Of a stretch of DNA of 64,000 bases, positions 1 through 13,612 are shown piece by piece. The stretch comes from Anarhynchus alexandrinus. Its lineage: Eukaryota > Chordata > Aves > Charadriiformes > Charadriidae. The notes under the pieces were generated by a model. It worked only from the letters and a program-made list of their open reading frames with translations. It was not told the DNA's origin and searched no databases. Numbering within the stretch: the stretch's first letter is position 1; each line of letters opens with the position of its first letter. The position numbers and the translations under genes are program-made. The stretch is from positions 1,956,255 to 2,020,254 of the forward strand of contig VUYV01000020.1 of NCBI GenBank assembly GCA_008711295.1, written 5' to 3'.

Positions 1-1920
1 AAAGGGCTAGGATAAGTTTAAAACTGGATTTATTTCATTTTCCTTACTTGATGACCATTACTCATTAGGGGTTTCCACAGCAAATAATCACATTGCAAAC
101 ATAAAGTTGGCATTTGCCAGACAAGCACACCCGTGAACAGAAATTCACGCCTGTGTTGTCCATCAGTCAAGCACACACAGGTTCATATCCTGGGGTTAAG
201 CCAGCATGGATGGCCAAAGCAAATCCATTATTTGGTCTAAATGAGGAGTCCTGGAAGCTTTTCCTCCTAAACTGTCCTTAGCAGGAGGCTCCCTTTCTGG
301 GCTGAGACATCCCCAGCTCCAAAGAGAGAAGCAATTGTGACCTTCAGTAGCTACTGAGGACAGCTAGAGCCATCTAAGCCAGGAGCCAGTCTCTCTCTCT
401 TCCTCTTGCACACACAATCAGCTGCCCATCCTCATTAGGTGCCGAGAGCAGCAGTTTACAGCTTCCTAGAGAAGCCAAATTGGTGCTGTCATGAATTACT
501 GTAAGTGCTTGTTCTACACTCTTCAATAATGTCTTTCATTAGGGGCTGATCAGAAAGCAATATGTATTTTATTAGCATATGTTCCCCAGTCTAAGAAGAA
601 CAGACCTAATCTTCACTCTGTCAGGGAGACAGTCAAGTAAAAGCCTTAACTGAGGTACAGCATGACTGGCAACTTCATGAGCCATGGGCTTACTGGGGCA
701 TCACACAGCTGCTTGTCCTGAGGAGGGGGAGCCCAGGAGCTGGAGAAGAAAAAGGGGTTAAACTAGCACCTGAATTTGGTGATGGGCAGGAAGGGAGGGA
801 GAGCCATGCACTCTCCAGTCTGTGCAAGTAGCCTGCGTTGGTGTCACTGTGGTTGGTACTGAGCTAGACACGTCACACGTATGTCTAGCTATGCTTGTTA
901 TCTTTCTCCTACTGTCTCACAGCCGTACCTTTGATCCTGAAGGCACATGCGGTCCTTTTGTTCAGACTGGAAGCTCTATACTGCTGCTGCAAGATCCCAC
1001 CTGTACTTGACTATGCACTGCAGAGCCTGAAATCACCTCTCTGTCTGCAGTATGGGCACCAGCTGAATAAGGGACAATATCCCTCATGTTGCTTCACAGC
1101 CCCCTCTTACCCAGAGCAATGGTTCCAGTCCCTTTTGAGCCTCACATCTGAAAATTGGCACTGCTTTACTGGATCCAACTTTATACCCATCCCTAATCTC
1201 AGCGAGTAAAGTCTCCTCTTCCACCCATTTCCTTGCACTGGACACGACTACCTGCAGCCAGACCCGTGTATGTTTCTATGCACCATGCTGTCAGCACTTC
1301 TGGCTCCACGAAGAAAAATCAAGCAGGCTCTGCATAGCCCAGCTAGGTTGAGTTCTGAGTCATTTTGTCTATAATATGGTTGTGAGTTAACAAGGGAGAC
1401 GTTCTCCACCAACAGGAGTTGCCATCTCCCAGGCTTCTTTACTCAGGTTCTCTACAGACCCTGGCAGAGCCCTCTGTTAGGGCACCTTTACCCTTAAAAA
1501 CAACAATAAATAAAGGATGGGGCTATTGCTTACTGGAGCAGAAATAGCCTTTGTGTGGGAGTCCGGACTTCCCAGTCTGGTACGTGTAATGAAGGTATAT
1601 AGGTAAGTACCGTTCCAGAGCCTATGACTACCACTAACTTGACTGCACTTGCAGTCCTGTCTCTATTAAAGAAGAGGCAGGCAGCACAGCATAGGCAGGG
1701 AGAGCCAGAAAGTCCTTCGCATCGCTTCGTGCTGCCTGCACTGGCAGCATTACTGCGTACGTTTCATTTCTTTATGAAACACAGTCAAAACATCTATCTA
1801 GTGCCTACTCCTGCCTGTTTGTCACTAGCTATGGGAGAGACTACATCTCTCTTCCAAACCCTTCCCCCTTCACACACTCTCCCCTCTTATCTCCAACACG
1901 TTCTAGGAAGTGAAAGCCAG

Positions 1921-2055
1921 GAAAAAAAAACCAAACCCAACCCCAAGAACAAAACCAAAAAAGGAAACAGAAAGAAAAGAAAGAAGAGGTGGAAAAAAGG
2001 AGGGGGAACAGGGAAGGGGAAGAAGGTGCACAAAGAAAAGACTCCGAAGCAGTAG
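1921..2055. repeat. A-rich to polypurine low-complexity tract
   Basis: Begins with a nine-A run, continues with AAC-rich units and then a G/A-only stretch of roughly 90 bp broken by few pyrimidines. The Lys-rich frame across it is a by-product of composition. Confidence 0.9.
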
Positions 2056-3959
2056 GAGGAACATGGGCTGACTTCTGAAAACAACAGATGAACAGAATAA
2101 ATGGGAGGAAGCTTCATCACAGCCTATCGACAGGGACTCTCAGAAAGACTCAATAACTAGCATGTACCCCTTGAAGCCACCGAAGGCGCGTGGGTAAGAG
2201 ATGCACACAAAGGACTCACTTTTATCTTTGATACCTGGCAAGCATTTTTCATCCTGTGCTCGGCTTTGTAAAACACAAGCCAATAGCCTGCTGGATACGA
2301 ACAAGCACAATGGTGTGAAAACAACAACTCAAGCCTGCAAGGCTGATATGAGGGGTATATTGGTCGGGAGAATGTGATTATTTCTTCTTTCACATTCTCT
2401 TTACCCTGAACGAGCACTGAACAGTGGTGTTAGGAGCTGGAGATAGATGAGATTTTGCTACTGGATGGGTTTTAAGATCATACGAGCCTTTCCTGTGAGA
2501 TTATTTGTACTGTTCTTCTCAGGCACTGTAGCTATTCCAAACAGAGCTAAGAGTGGGAAAACTGTTCGTAATTATTCCGTTGTACTAGGCAAGCTAAACA
2601 ATATCCCACTTTCTCTCTTGCACAGTCAAGTACTTGAATTGCATTAGGAGCAGTGCTTATGAAAAGTGAATGTTAAGACAAAACCTCTGCTGCAAGGCAC
2701 CTTATGAATGAATGGCAAGCCACGTTGTAAAACTTTCAGCTACCCTGTTTTGGGCAGGTTACCTTGCTTACTTTGGATAATCAGAGAAGAGGAATGGTAC
2801 CATGACGCATAACTAACCGGCCATCGCTCATATTACCAATTTTCCCAACTAACTGATTACAAACGATCTGTGAACCAGGGATAACCAGCTCAGGAAAAAC
2901 ATGAATCATACTGAAGAGCAATTTGTGAATGCAAAACGACAGAATTAGTCAGACTAATTCATTAGTTAGGCATCGTTTGCTAAGCTCTCATGGGCAAAGG
3001 GACGTCTCAACAGCGGCACTGGAAGATGTTAGGCGGACCTAAGGGGCAAACTTCATCCCATGGCTCCCAGCCATTTTCACTGAACTCACCTGACCCGTCC
3101 ATGCTGGTCAGGGCTGTGTCGAGCTTCCCTGGCCAGCCTTGCAGGAATCACTCCGATCCTCTGGCTGACAGAGCTAACAGCCACTGTGGCTGGGCAGTTA
3201 CCTCCGCCTGCAGTGAGCAATGGCCAGAAGGAAACCCTCTTCCTTTGCGCTGGGTGGAAGCTCTGCTGTTGCTGACTTAGCCAGTAAAGTATATGTGAAA
3301 TATGGAAAAAGCTCCTTGTTTCCCACCCCCACCAAACATCTGGCTGTCCTGGAGTCTTGCCGTACAGCACAGTTAGAGGGGACCTTATTCTAGCAGCTGG
3401 TCTCATCAACAAATCATCCCCCATGACAGATTCCTTGAGACAAAAAGAAAGATGGCTCAATATGCTGTCAGCTGCATTGACTGATGTTGGGTCCCATTTT
3501 CAGACAGCAGAGAGCACAGCTGAGGCAGGATCCTGCCTTCTCCGCTCCCAAATGCCTGTGGCAAAGTTGCTGCTTTACCTCTAGGTCCCACACAGCAATC
3601 TCATCAAGCTTCAAGCACAGCTTGTCCATCAAATGTTATTGATCAGCCAGCTCTCCTTCCACCACCACGTGGTGGCCATTCAATCCCACCGCACGTCCCA
3701 AACCTCTCCTCCTCTTGCAGCCTAAAAAGGCAGTGTCACCTCTCCCTTCTCTTACTTTCCCTGGCTTTGCATCATGATGGCTGTTCAAACCATCCACCAA
3801 GCACACCTCCCATTGACACGCTGGCTTCTTTCTGCATCCTTTTCCACCTCCCTCAGGGCTGAGTTCTGCACAGCATCACGTACGCCACTAGCACAACCAA
3901 AGGCAATTGACTTGAGAGCACAAATATAATCTCCCTATTCTCACTACCTGAACAAAAGT

Positions 3960-3989
3960 TGAAAAAAAAAAAAAGAAAAAAAAAAGAGC
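3960..3989. repeat. A-tract
   Basis: Two runs of A separated by a single G, flanked by GAGCATC. It could be a decayed retroposon tail, but no element was recognised upstream. Confidence 0.9.
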
Positions 3990-5715
3990 ATCAGTGGGGG
4001 AGATGGGAGAGTTAGAGCTGAAAAAACACCTTTCCCTGCTACAGAGGACGGCTCAGCAGGTAGGTGGAATTGCGTTGATTTGACGTTGTCCCGTACGACA
4101 GCAGCCTGTGATCAGACATCAAACTGGCAGCCAAGGCAGGCAAAAAAGAAGACAGGACTAAAGAAGCTTTCTGGCAGATGTGACTTATAAGCCATCCTAC
4201 AACAGAAGGTCTGCTTTGAGATTCAGTCCTGGGCAAACATTGGGAAGCCAAGTCACTCCAGTCCTAAAACCAGTGAGACAGGACCCCTTTATCAAGTGAA
4301 ATGGTGAACAGTAAAGGGATGTGCCATTTGTCACAACCCACAAGTGTTTTGATCCAGGCAGCATCTCGCATGCAGCCAGGGTCACCATCTGCTGCTTCCT
4401 GGGAAGTCACGCTCCCTTCCTCGCTGCAGCCGGCTGGGACTGTGATGCTCTAGCAGGGAGGAAGAAAGGAAAAGGGACTCGTACATCCCTTTCCATGTGC
4501 CCTGTCTATGCCCCACACTGGGACACCAAACTGGATTGTCCAGTTAAGCAGCCTCTCAGCAGGAGGTCTTCTTGGTAGATGTGGCACCACAAGCCCTTTC
4601 CCTTTTTCCAGGTAACACCAGGCCAGTGCACCACAGATCACATTTTATCCAGAGCAGAATGGGTCCCTCCCCACTTCACAACCCGCAACTCCATCCTTTA
4701 AGCTTTTCATCTTCTAGTATGAAAAGCAGTTAGGAGGACAGCCCTGACTGCTTTTTAGCTAAGCTGTCCTAAAATCCCTTTGTATCACCTCCTTGGCTGC
4801 TGCAGGCTCCCCCAGCTGAAAGACCCACCACAGCACCAGTGAGGGGATGCACAGGAGGGGGCCACGGGGGCACGGTGCCCCAGTGACCCTTGGGGTGGGG
4901 GCTACGGACCCAGGCCCGTCGGCAGCCCCGTGTGAGGCGGTTACCTTGGTGATGACAGCGTTGCCCAGACAGCACGTAATCCCCAGAGCCAGCAAAATGT
5001 TAGCCCCTTGGTTTGTAAAGTGAGTTCGGCCACCCCTGCCTGCCTTGCGCAGAGCTGCTGCCTTTCCCAGCCCTCAACGGCCTCCCGGCCCCCGGTGCAG
5101 CCCTCAGGCAACTCCCCCAGGCATCGGCTGCTCAGCGTCCCAAGAAGCTTTGCCTGAAGCCACAGTTGATGATCTATGGAAGAAAAGGGATTGCATTCAC
5201 CTCCCAGAGCACACGACTGAGCTGCTGCAAGGGCCACCACCCGCTTGAGCTCCTAACCTTCTGTCCCCCCCTAGCCTTTCCTAACCTGAGACCCACCAAA
5301 CAAGCGGGATAATAATACCTAGAGGCAGAGAAAGCAATACCACGTGTCTCTGTTTTATCCTCTTCTCCAGGCACTGGCTACTGCTGAAGATGGGAGAAGA
5401 TAGGCTTTCGGTGTGGATGTTCTCACCACTGATGAGTGCAGGGCTGGGTGGACTAGCTCGCTCTGGAAGTTTGTTCTGCCCTGGCTGCACAAATTAGCTG
5501 TTCATTTCATCACAGGGCTGCTTACAAGCGTTGGAAGATGCATCCAAGTTCACTAGGCTGGTTCCTCACGTGCCAAGGGCCATGCACACAGGTTCACCAA
5601 ACCATGGTGGTGCATGAATGGGGGAAGCATAACGATGCGAGTTAACAGTCTTCTCAACTAAACATTTACGCAAGAGACTATGGGCTGGTGCACTGCTTGC
5701 TCATCCTCCCTTTCG

Positions 5716-6320
5716 AGTAGGACCACCCCTGCCCGGCGTGAAGGGAGCGAGTGAGAGACGCCCCTGCCCTGGTCCGTGTGCCCTTGGAGGGGCGTCCGGC
5801 TCCATGCGGTAACGAAGCCAAAGACACACAGCAGTTGACAGACGCTGCTAAAGTGGGCTCGGAGGAGAGCAAAAGAACAACTGAGAGGCAGAAATGAAGC
5901 GATACAGATCCGCAGCCCGTGGGCCTCGGCATAAAACCTCTCCCGCTGCGTCGCGACGGCCATCAGCAGAGTTAACCTTCCGCTCTAATCACAATCATTA
6001 CATTCCTGCTAACGCCCCTGTCCTATGTCTGTCCAAACAGCTCTGTTATCTGTCACCTCCCCACACGGTGAGCCCGGCTCCCCACTGCCGCAGCTCTCAT
6101 TAATGCCGCTCGGGCTGGCTGATGAGGCAAGTGGCAGCCGGCTCCGGAGCCCAGATGAGTTTTGTAGACAGCAGGGGATGTTTATCCAACATGGAGGGGA
6201 TGAAAGTACAAACAAAGGGAGACCGTACAATTACTCAGGCATCGCACAAGGCCGGTCTCATTAAAGACAGCCTCCCTGACAGGAATTAATCTGAAGTGAC
6301 AACCCAGTGAGCTAATTTAG
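5716..6320. promoter_or_regulatory. Candidate intronic regulatory stretch (CpG-rich part, then AT-rich part)
   Basis: The first 250 bp (5,716-5,965) keep about 20 CpGs (e.g. CCCGCTGCGTCGCGACGG). The following 350 bp contain clustered ATTA/TAAT cores and CTCATTAATGCC- and GGAATTAATCTG-type sites. Composition and motif clustering resemble vertebrate conserved enhancers. No direct evidence of function is available here. Confidence 0.25.
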
Positions 6321-9130
6321 CGAATGGGTCCAGGGCTTGGCCCGGTGCAAATTACTGGGGCCTGTCTGGCAGGTAGAGCTGAGCCTGCTCCGAGGAGGGG
6401 AAAGGCAGGAACGTGTTAAGCTGGCCCTGCTCTGGCCCGAGCCTGTGTATCAGAAGGTACGGAGGATACGGCAGCCTCAGGTCTCCTTGAGGGGCACAAC
6501 GAAGATTAAACTTCCCTACTGCACCAATACCTTCTCCTTCCTCTCTCTCCTGCAGCCTCAGGTCACAGATGGGTTCCAGCTCATTAAGCGCACAGTAATT
6601 CTGCCACTATCCCCTGTAACCGTAACCACCAGCCCAGCTCAGATCTTTCCTCCAGGATGCAACCTGCTTGCAATATTAGATGGCTTTTCATTTCTCTTTA
6701 ATGTTAGAGCAGAGCTCTGGGAGGGGATAAAATACACAGAGAGAAACAAGCAACTTAAAAGGCTTTTTATTTTTTAAGCAAAGATCTGGTTTGGGGAGGC
6801 GGCTTTGAATCCCCAAGCAATGAAAAAACATCTTCAGCTGGAGTGCAGTGCCTCGGTGCCTTTCTACGCTACAAGGGTACGTGGAAGAAAAAAAGCTGAC
6901 CAAACAAATAGCCCAAAAGCCTCATGGCATCTGCCCACAGCCAAACCATATAGGGCCGCAAACTCATAAGCTCACTGGCTAAGGTGAGGTAAGGTGGGTT
7001 GGCATTCGGATCAGTTGCCTCGGAGCAGGATAGGAAAAACCTCCCAAGCTGTCAGGACGGACATCTGTGAGGCCCTCACAGCCCCTCCGTGGGGATGTTT
7101 CCCCCTCTGAATTGCCACTCAAGGCAAAGCCACTGCCTAGCCCGCCCCACCGACACACTCCGGGGAACAACAGCCTATTTGCTGAGACATACAGCAGAGG
7201 CTTTACAAGAAGCTTGCTCCACATTGCTATCGTATGCGCTTTGCCTGGGTCAGCGGCTCCAAGCTGTCAGGCTGTTTGTTTGGTTTTAATCGAAGGTTAA
7301 TTCTTATTCTGCTGGAACTGGTACGTCTGCTGTGCCGCTCAGCCTGCTCCGCAGCGCCGGGAACAATCAGCTCCTGCGGAAATGCACCTGCCTGTCTTGC
7401 TGGGAGTCCCCACGCATCACTTCGGAAACCAAATTCCCCCAGACTGCCTGCAATCCCCCCAGGAATGCCCAACTAGCCCTCGGAAGCTGCTGAACATGAA
7501 AAGCTGGAGGAGCCACAGCATCAGCCAATTAATAAGCAGCACTCTGACTCTCACCCAGCCCCGTTTTCAGCAGCTGCAGCGAGCAAATTTAATTCAAGGG
7601 TTCCCAGGTGCCTTGCAAAGCATCCTGCTACTTAGGGATCTTCGTCTTACATATGCCAAGAGCGCTTCAAGCAAACCGGGGAGAGCGAAATGAAAACCAG
7701 CAAAGCATCTTACAACCAGTGGGCATCCCAGCTGGCTGCCCTTTGGATTCCAGCTCAGCAAGAGTTAATCCCCCCAGACAGCCCTTTACCACCCCGAGAC
7801 TGCAGGCTGCTGCTGCCCCATTCAATCACCCTTACGATGCTGAAGACCACCTGCTGCTGACCACTGGGGCTGGGGAGCTCCCAGGGCTGGAGGAGAAGGT
7901 GGGCTAACTGGCTGGGTAAGGTTTCATCAGCTTGATGCTGGCAATAAATCAGTTGCGTCTGGCCACGTGTAAGGCCCGTTTTATCTGAGGAGAATATGCC
8001 ACTTCAATCCTAGCTCTCCAGGAGGCTTTCTGTGCCACCACAGCTAGTGCCTGGAAGCCAGTGTATCCAGTGAGGAGGACACATGGGCAAACAGCGGCTC
8101 CTCGTTCAGGCAGACAAATCCCCTTTCTTAAGAATTCTCCAGTCAGCAACGCTTTTGAGCTTTTCACAGTTATATTCAGCAATGTCACCATGTTCTGCAG
8201 TCCAACGATGGAACAGCAGGACACAAAGCTCAGCCCAGGCCCCCCAGCAAGGAGAAGAAGGTGTGACAAAGCAGAAAAGCCTCTGGGATGTGGAAGAGGG
8301 TGACAGCGCAATGGAAAGAGTGGAAGGTGTCAGTCTGTCCTGGTTTGAGGCTGCTTGGAGCCCAAGTGAGACATGGAGGGGCAAATGCCAGGAAGGCAGG
8401 ACAGGAGGACAGAGACAGCTCTCGGAAGCGGCGAGTTGGAGACAAGAGGGGATGTGATCCTCTGGGACAAGGAAATTCAAAATGCTCAGTGACACCTCAC
8501 TATGGCACATGGAGGCAGAGACCTCACCACGAAACGCAAGCGTCTCAGCTGGAGGACGACTAGGAGGAGGCAATACCAAGAAAGCCTTTTCTAGAGTGTT
8601 TCCTGCTTGTGCTTGACAGAAGTGCTCCCCTGCTTCCTCCTCGCTCTGCCCTCCCTTATTCAGACCCAGGCCACCTGCAGCCAGGTCTAAGACCCTACCC
8701 ATACACGAGACTGGGCTACAGCGGGGCCATGATATAACACTCCTCTAAAACACACCACTCAACAGCCACAACTATGTAGTGATACTGCAGAAGAAACGTT
8801 AAGAGCAGTAACTGATGGGGTATGAACAAAACCGGGGGAGGGGGTTGGGGTAGATTTGCAGGGGCACTCAGCTTCCTCCATGTCATAACTTAAAGCAGAA
8901 ATGTGATTTTCCCTTTTCTTGATCCCTTTTAGTAGGAGCTCAATGAGGAACAGATCCGATATTACTTTTAGGCACTGTGCAAAACGAAAAAAACCCTCAA
9001 CATCACTGGAGAAGGATAAAAACCATAAATTAGTTCATTGAGTTGCAGTGCTGATAATAGCGAAACTCAGCTAAGAGGGAAGGGGTACTATGACAAACTG
9101 CCTTCATTATTAGAGGCTCCCCTGTGTCCT

Positions 9131-9240
9131 GTATTATTATCAAGCACTGACAATGTGCTTCGTGTGGTTTGAGTAAGAAAACAAAGGCTGTCCCACCCCA
9201 GAGAGCTCAACAATCAAACGGAGACATAAAACTGGAGCCT
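9131..9240. repeat. Possible ancient amniote interspersed repeat scrap
   Basis: The order 'TATTATTATCAAGCACTGAC ... AAAACAAAGGCTGTCCCACC ... CAGAGAGCTCAACAATC' follows a common old amniote repeat ('...GCACTGTACAAAC ... CAGTCCCTGCCCCAAAGAGCT'). I cannot name the family with certainty. Confidence 0.35.
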
Positions 9241-10097
9241 ACTGTGCAGAACTAGAAGAAAGAGATACTTGGATCTTTTTAATTATTTCGTTTTCATTCT
9301 ACAGTAAACAAACTTTTCCTTGCAAAATGTGTTTGCTTCCAAGCTACCACTGAATGGCAAGAAACACCAATTTTAAGTGTCCCCATTTTTAAAAAATGTT
9401 GAATGCAGGCACTTTGCTGAGCGTGGATGAAAGTACCTGGCAATCCTGCTAGGTTAATATGCTCTTTAAAAACATCAGACTCTTTTCCCTAACCTTCGCC
9501 AACCAGTGATCCCTTCAGATTTTTCTCAGTTCTTCCTCTCCCCTCTCTGGTATGATTTCTCTTCAGACTCGGAAACCTTGAAACCCACTTCTCTTCCCCT
9601 GCAGAGTTTAGATAGTCCAAATAGCTTCATTACTGTGACAATATGAAAGCCCTTTTGCAACACAAACAGCCGATGACTTTTTCCTGCGGCTCCTGCCTGG
9701 AGAGCTCTTCAGCTTATTCCCTTTATTTCACACAAGTGAGGAGGGTGGAATTCCACTCGCTTGAGTCTTTGGCCTATAAAATCTACAATACCTACTAATG
9801 ACTGTGGGGTTTTGTTCGCATTAAAACCCCATTCAGAACATGAAGCATGAACAGCCCGATGGGAGGCAGCAGGGCTTTGAAAGCCCTTGAGCGTACCCAG
9901 CACCAGATGAAAGAACGAAAGCCAAAGTGTGCACTTGGCCTGTCTCTTCCATTCGGTGGGGAAGGTGCAAGACCATCATGGTCTGGCAATTTCATCACCT
10001 TCAGCTCTTAATGAGCAAGGAGACATTGATGTAACTGCCTCCTGAGAGGTCCTCTTCCCAAGGGCACGCGCTGAGGCTCCAGAAGAGCAGACCTTAC

Positions 10098-10249
10098 CTG
10101 CCGGACTTCCAGGCGGTACTTGAGGATGGGATCCACAGCATCGGGCTCCTTCTGTGTCCACTGCAAGACGTAAGAGTAATTCTTGGATTGCTTCTGGCTC
10201 AAGGTGGGGTTGGGAGTGTCATAGTAAAACTCTGGGCTGTAAGCTTTTG
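10098..10249 (-). CDS. MDGA1: MDGA1 exon I: first half of the fibronectin III domain
   Basis: The 152-nt exon starts CA (completing Ala), then [10 protein letters not shown], and ends on the whole codon Gln in YRLEVRQ before donor gtaagg. The acceptor is ccctccag. It carries the FNIII core tryptophan in VLQWTQ and the [13 protein letters not shown] stretch typical of MDGA1, plus a sequon (NYS). The remaining FNIII strands must lie on the next exon. I looked for them on the minus strand of 1-10,097 and found no matching exon, so the following intron is longer than 10 kb. Confidence 0.95.
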
Positions 10250-13200
10250 CTGGAGGGGGAAAAGAAAAGGGAGGAAAGTAAAAGAGTGGGATCAAGGGGA
10301 ACATAAATTACAGAGATAGGTGGTGAGAGTGGAACAGCTCTGCTCGCCCAGCTCATCCACTTGCCTTTGACATGACAGACACCTTTACTATTGTATCTGG
10401 TGTTGCACTGACATGCCATCTTTTTCTGTGAATCACTACTGCTTTCACAGCCTAAACTACTGGGAGGGTTAGCAGCCCTGCAACACCAGTGGGGCATGAC
10501 CGACACCAGAGAAGGTGGGAGCAGCTTCAGTTCTCCAGCTGGAACCAGCTCTAATCTTTTCTCTCTTGCTTTGTAGTTTAGATTGAGGTATCAGCTTTAA
10601 ACTGGCATTTCTCCTGTTTCATCTGCTGCTTTACAGAGTCTCCTGCTAACAAACCCTGAGGAAAGATCAGTTGGCCAGTAGGTCATAGGAAAAGTGTTAT
10701 TTATCACACAGGGACCATGGCATTAAAAAGGAGACCTTGCTCCTTCTGCATCTCTCCTGCCTTGGCAACGCAGCGCTCCAGCCTCTTTGTAACACGACAG
10801 TCAACTCGGCAGCAAAGGCGATGCTGACCTCAGCCTGGGTAAAAACAGCGGGAGCTTTTGCAGGGGCAGAGATGTCTTTTCTAAACCCACGTCTCCCCTT
10901 AAAAACAGAGGGCTGCAGGAGGAAGGGAAACACAGGAGAAACGATGTACCAGAGAGGAACTGGATGGTTCAGAGAACAAGGGATTTTCCCATCATTTTCC
11001 CAGCTGCAGCTGTCCTGAACCACTAACAAACAGGGCTCGAAGGCTACTGCCAGGACTAATGCCCAGGGCCCAGAAGCAACTCAAGGTCTTACCCACAACT
11101 GATTTTTGCCGTATTTGAAATAAGCTTCATTTCGCTCTGTGCACTTCATTTTTTGGCAGGTCCTGTCCTGGGCCAGGCTGGAGCCGGAGCTGGACCTGAA
11201 GCAAAACTCTCCTTTCTGGGTTCAGGTCCAATGTGGACCTGCACAGACCAGAAAGATGTCTGGGCACCAAGGGATGCTGGAGAGCAGCGCAGGCGTAGAC
11301 ACCATCTCCCCAGGCAGTCTGCTGCACCTTTCCACTTGAATCATAGGCCTTGCCATTCTGTGTGGCTATAATTGGGCTTGAAAGGATTCAATGTTTATTT
11401 TTTACGAACTCAGATGGATAATATTGATGTTTATTTCCAAGTCCTTTTTTTCTTATTATTTTTATTGACTTGAATTTTTGCACAAGCAAGAAGTTCAGAA
11501 CCACCTCAGAGACTAATTGCTGCTTATTCAACTTGTATTGACTGTGGAAGTCAAGCTTCATAATGGATTCCAAAATAAAATAAGAACTGATGATAATCAT
11601 CATCTTGCATGATATTAATTCCTTATTAATTGACTCCCAGATGGAAACTGAAGCTAAAAAAAAAAAAAGGCTTCTAATAGAAGTGCAGCTTATCAAGATA
11701 CTTTTGGAACTTCCTTTCTGGAAAATTTTACCGTTGCTGGAAAGTTTTGCCCTTTGCTTATAGCTGATGGGAAGAGCTGAAGGTTATTTACTCCATCTTT
11801 CAGGGCTTTTCTGTGCTTGTGGCTAGTGGGAGTGCAGGCGGTGACCAGTATGGGCTGTCCTAATAACTTGCTCAAGGGGAGTGAGTTGGATGTCTCGCTA
11901 TCCTTCCAAAACATCCCAGAAAGCTAATCTCCCATCCAGAGAAGAAGCCAATCCCATGCTGGGCAGGTTTACGTATTCTGTTTCCAGTACATCTGAACAC
12001 CTACAGTCACAAATGAGGCACTGCCTCCCTGACAGATAGGAAGGTTTATGGTCCTCCTTTCACAGAGAAGAAACAGAAACATACTGTTCCCCCCGCTCAC
12101 GCAGGAAGGCTGCAGCTGATGAGAATTAGAACTCCAGCGGTCCTGAGCCCAAGCGCAGCAGTCTAACCACTGGATTATTTTTCGGGTTGCTCTACAGGCT
12201 CAGAAGGTCTAATTGATTTGTAACTGTCCGGGACACAGGCAGAAACGTCTGCAGCTGAAAAGCAACCATCGGATATCAAAGCCTTGGAAACAGGAAAGGG
12301 ATGCAGGAAAATAAATGCTTGCTACTTTCCTGATGAGCGCTCTCTAGGGACGAACGCTGCTTTCTGCTGAGGGGATCTTATCTCGTGGGGCACAGCATGG
12401 CACACCAGGGTGGAAATATGTATTTGCTACTACTTCTAGCAAGAAATTCAGATCCTGGAAGCATTCCCAAGCTTGCTAGGGACACAGTTTACTGTGGTGG
12501 CTCATAGCGGGATATGGTTTGCCATCACTTAGTTAGTGACATGAGAGTTACAAGCGTATGAAGAAAGGGCAGAGAGGGCCAAAGCTCTCAAGCAAAATCC
12601 ACTGCCAGACAAATTCCAGGAAACCTCAAGGGGTGAGAGCAAGGTCCTGAAAAGGGGCCCAACCAGTAGAAGTGGTTTGGGCTTCCCCATTTCTGAGAGC
12701 ATCGCAGAGTTACAGCATACCTGAGCTTTTCCAAACCCTGGGAAAGTTCTGCTTTAAAATCAGGCCTCTCTGGATGTTATTTATTTTCATTTGTTCAGCC
12801 CTGACTTGAAAAGTATTATAAATTGGCCCTGGACTGAAACCCCAGTATTTTGGCTGAATTTACTGCTTATTAAGGCAACTTTGTTGGAGAGCTTTTCTAG
12901 AAAATGGTGCCCAAGTCAATTCTGGGGTCATGGGAAAAGCAGATTTAACGATCAGCTGGAGAGGCTAGGTCAGACGTGCGGTTTTAGATGCTATAACTCT
13001 GCCATCCCTCTTTGCAGTTGCAGGTGCTGGAGAGAAGTGCCGTTACAGTGCCTGTTGGATTCACAGAAAACTGTGAGCAGCAAATCCACTGAGTACCAGT
13101 ACCCATTCCCAGCTCACGTTTGTCCTATCAGGCATCGTGAGACACAGACAGACAGGAGACACAGGGAAGGTACAGGAGTACATAATACAGGTTTTGTTTG

Positions 13201-13612
13201 TTTGTTTTTAAAGGGGAAAATAGATGGTTTGGAGCCTTTTGGGGGGATGTAGAGAGCCTTTCACTCCCCCTTGGTCAATACTTATCTATGATACGGGTTG
13301 TCCAGGCTTGAAAGCTGATGGCATCCTTGAGTTTAAGTCCTGTATCTTTCAGGCAAGTGGTCAAACACTGCTAAAATGTACCAGTGGTTGGCACTAACTG
13401 CCTCGGGTCCATCCCAGACTTGAAGGACTACCTGAATGATGGAGACAGATCTCCCTGGTGGCTTATGGAAAGTCATCCCTTCTGAATACAGTGCCATGCA
13501 CAGAGGAAGCAGTAGAGGTTGACTGTACTGGCACCAGTTTATGGGTAGCAAGCTTCCCACCTCCATGACCCCCCATCCAACAGTTCACTCCGATGGGCCC
13601 TCTGGGACTTAC
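10250..13612 (-). other. MDGA1: MDGA1 intron H-I between Ig6 and FNIII (phase 1)
   Basis: A 3,363-nt intron, donor gtaagt, acceptor ccctccag. It contains a possible SINE relic near 12,055-12,180 and an AT-rich stretch at 11,385-11,660. Nothing else was recognised. Confidence 0.85.
12055..12180 (-). repeat. Probable old tRNA-derived SINE relic
   Basis: The reverse complement reads 'TCCAGTGGTTAGACTGCTG ... GGGCTCAGGACC', similar to the head of MIR-like SINEs, with a 'CACAGAGAAGAAACAG' body on the plus strand. Weak, by eye only. Confidence 0.4.

Larger units (their letters stand above)
1..10097 (-). other. MDGA1: MDGA1 intron downstream of exon I (partial, phase 0)
   Basis: More than 10 kb of intron after donor gtaagg. 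It contains the polypurine tract at 1,921-2,055, an A-tract at 3,960-3,989, the CpG-keeping stretch at 5,716-6,320 and an old repeat scrap near 9,131-9,240. No exon for the second half of FNIII or for the MAM domain was recognised. Confidence 0.75.

Noticed and set aside
1624..2055. 143-codon Lys-rich frame
   Set aside because: The basic tail is the translation of the A/G-rich low-complexity tract.
4945..5005. Minus-strand hydrophobic stretch ending in AAG/gtaacc that looks like a small exon (ILLALGITCCLGNAVITK)
   Set aside because: It does not match the remaining FNIII, MAM or GPI-signal parts of MDGA1. The candidate acceptor lacks a pyrimidine tract, and the other two frames are equally open.
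8106..8702. 198-codon minus-strand open frame
   Set aside because: No recognisable family and low-complexity Ser/Pro/Cys content. It overlaps open frames on the other strand, and no acceptor/donor pair would connect it to the MDGA1 frame.
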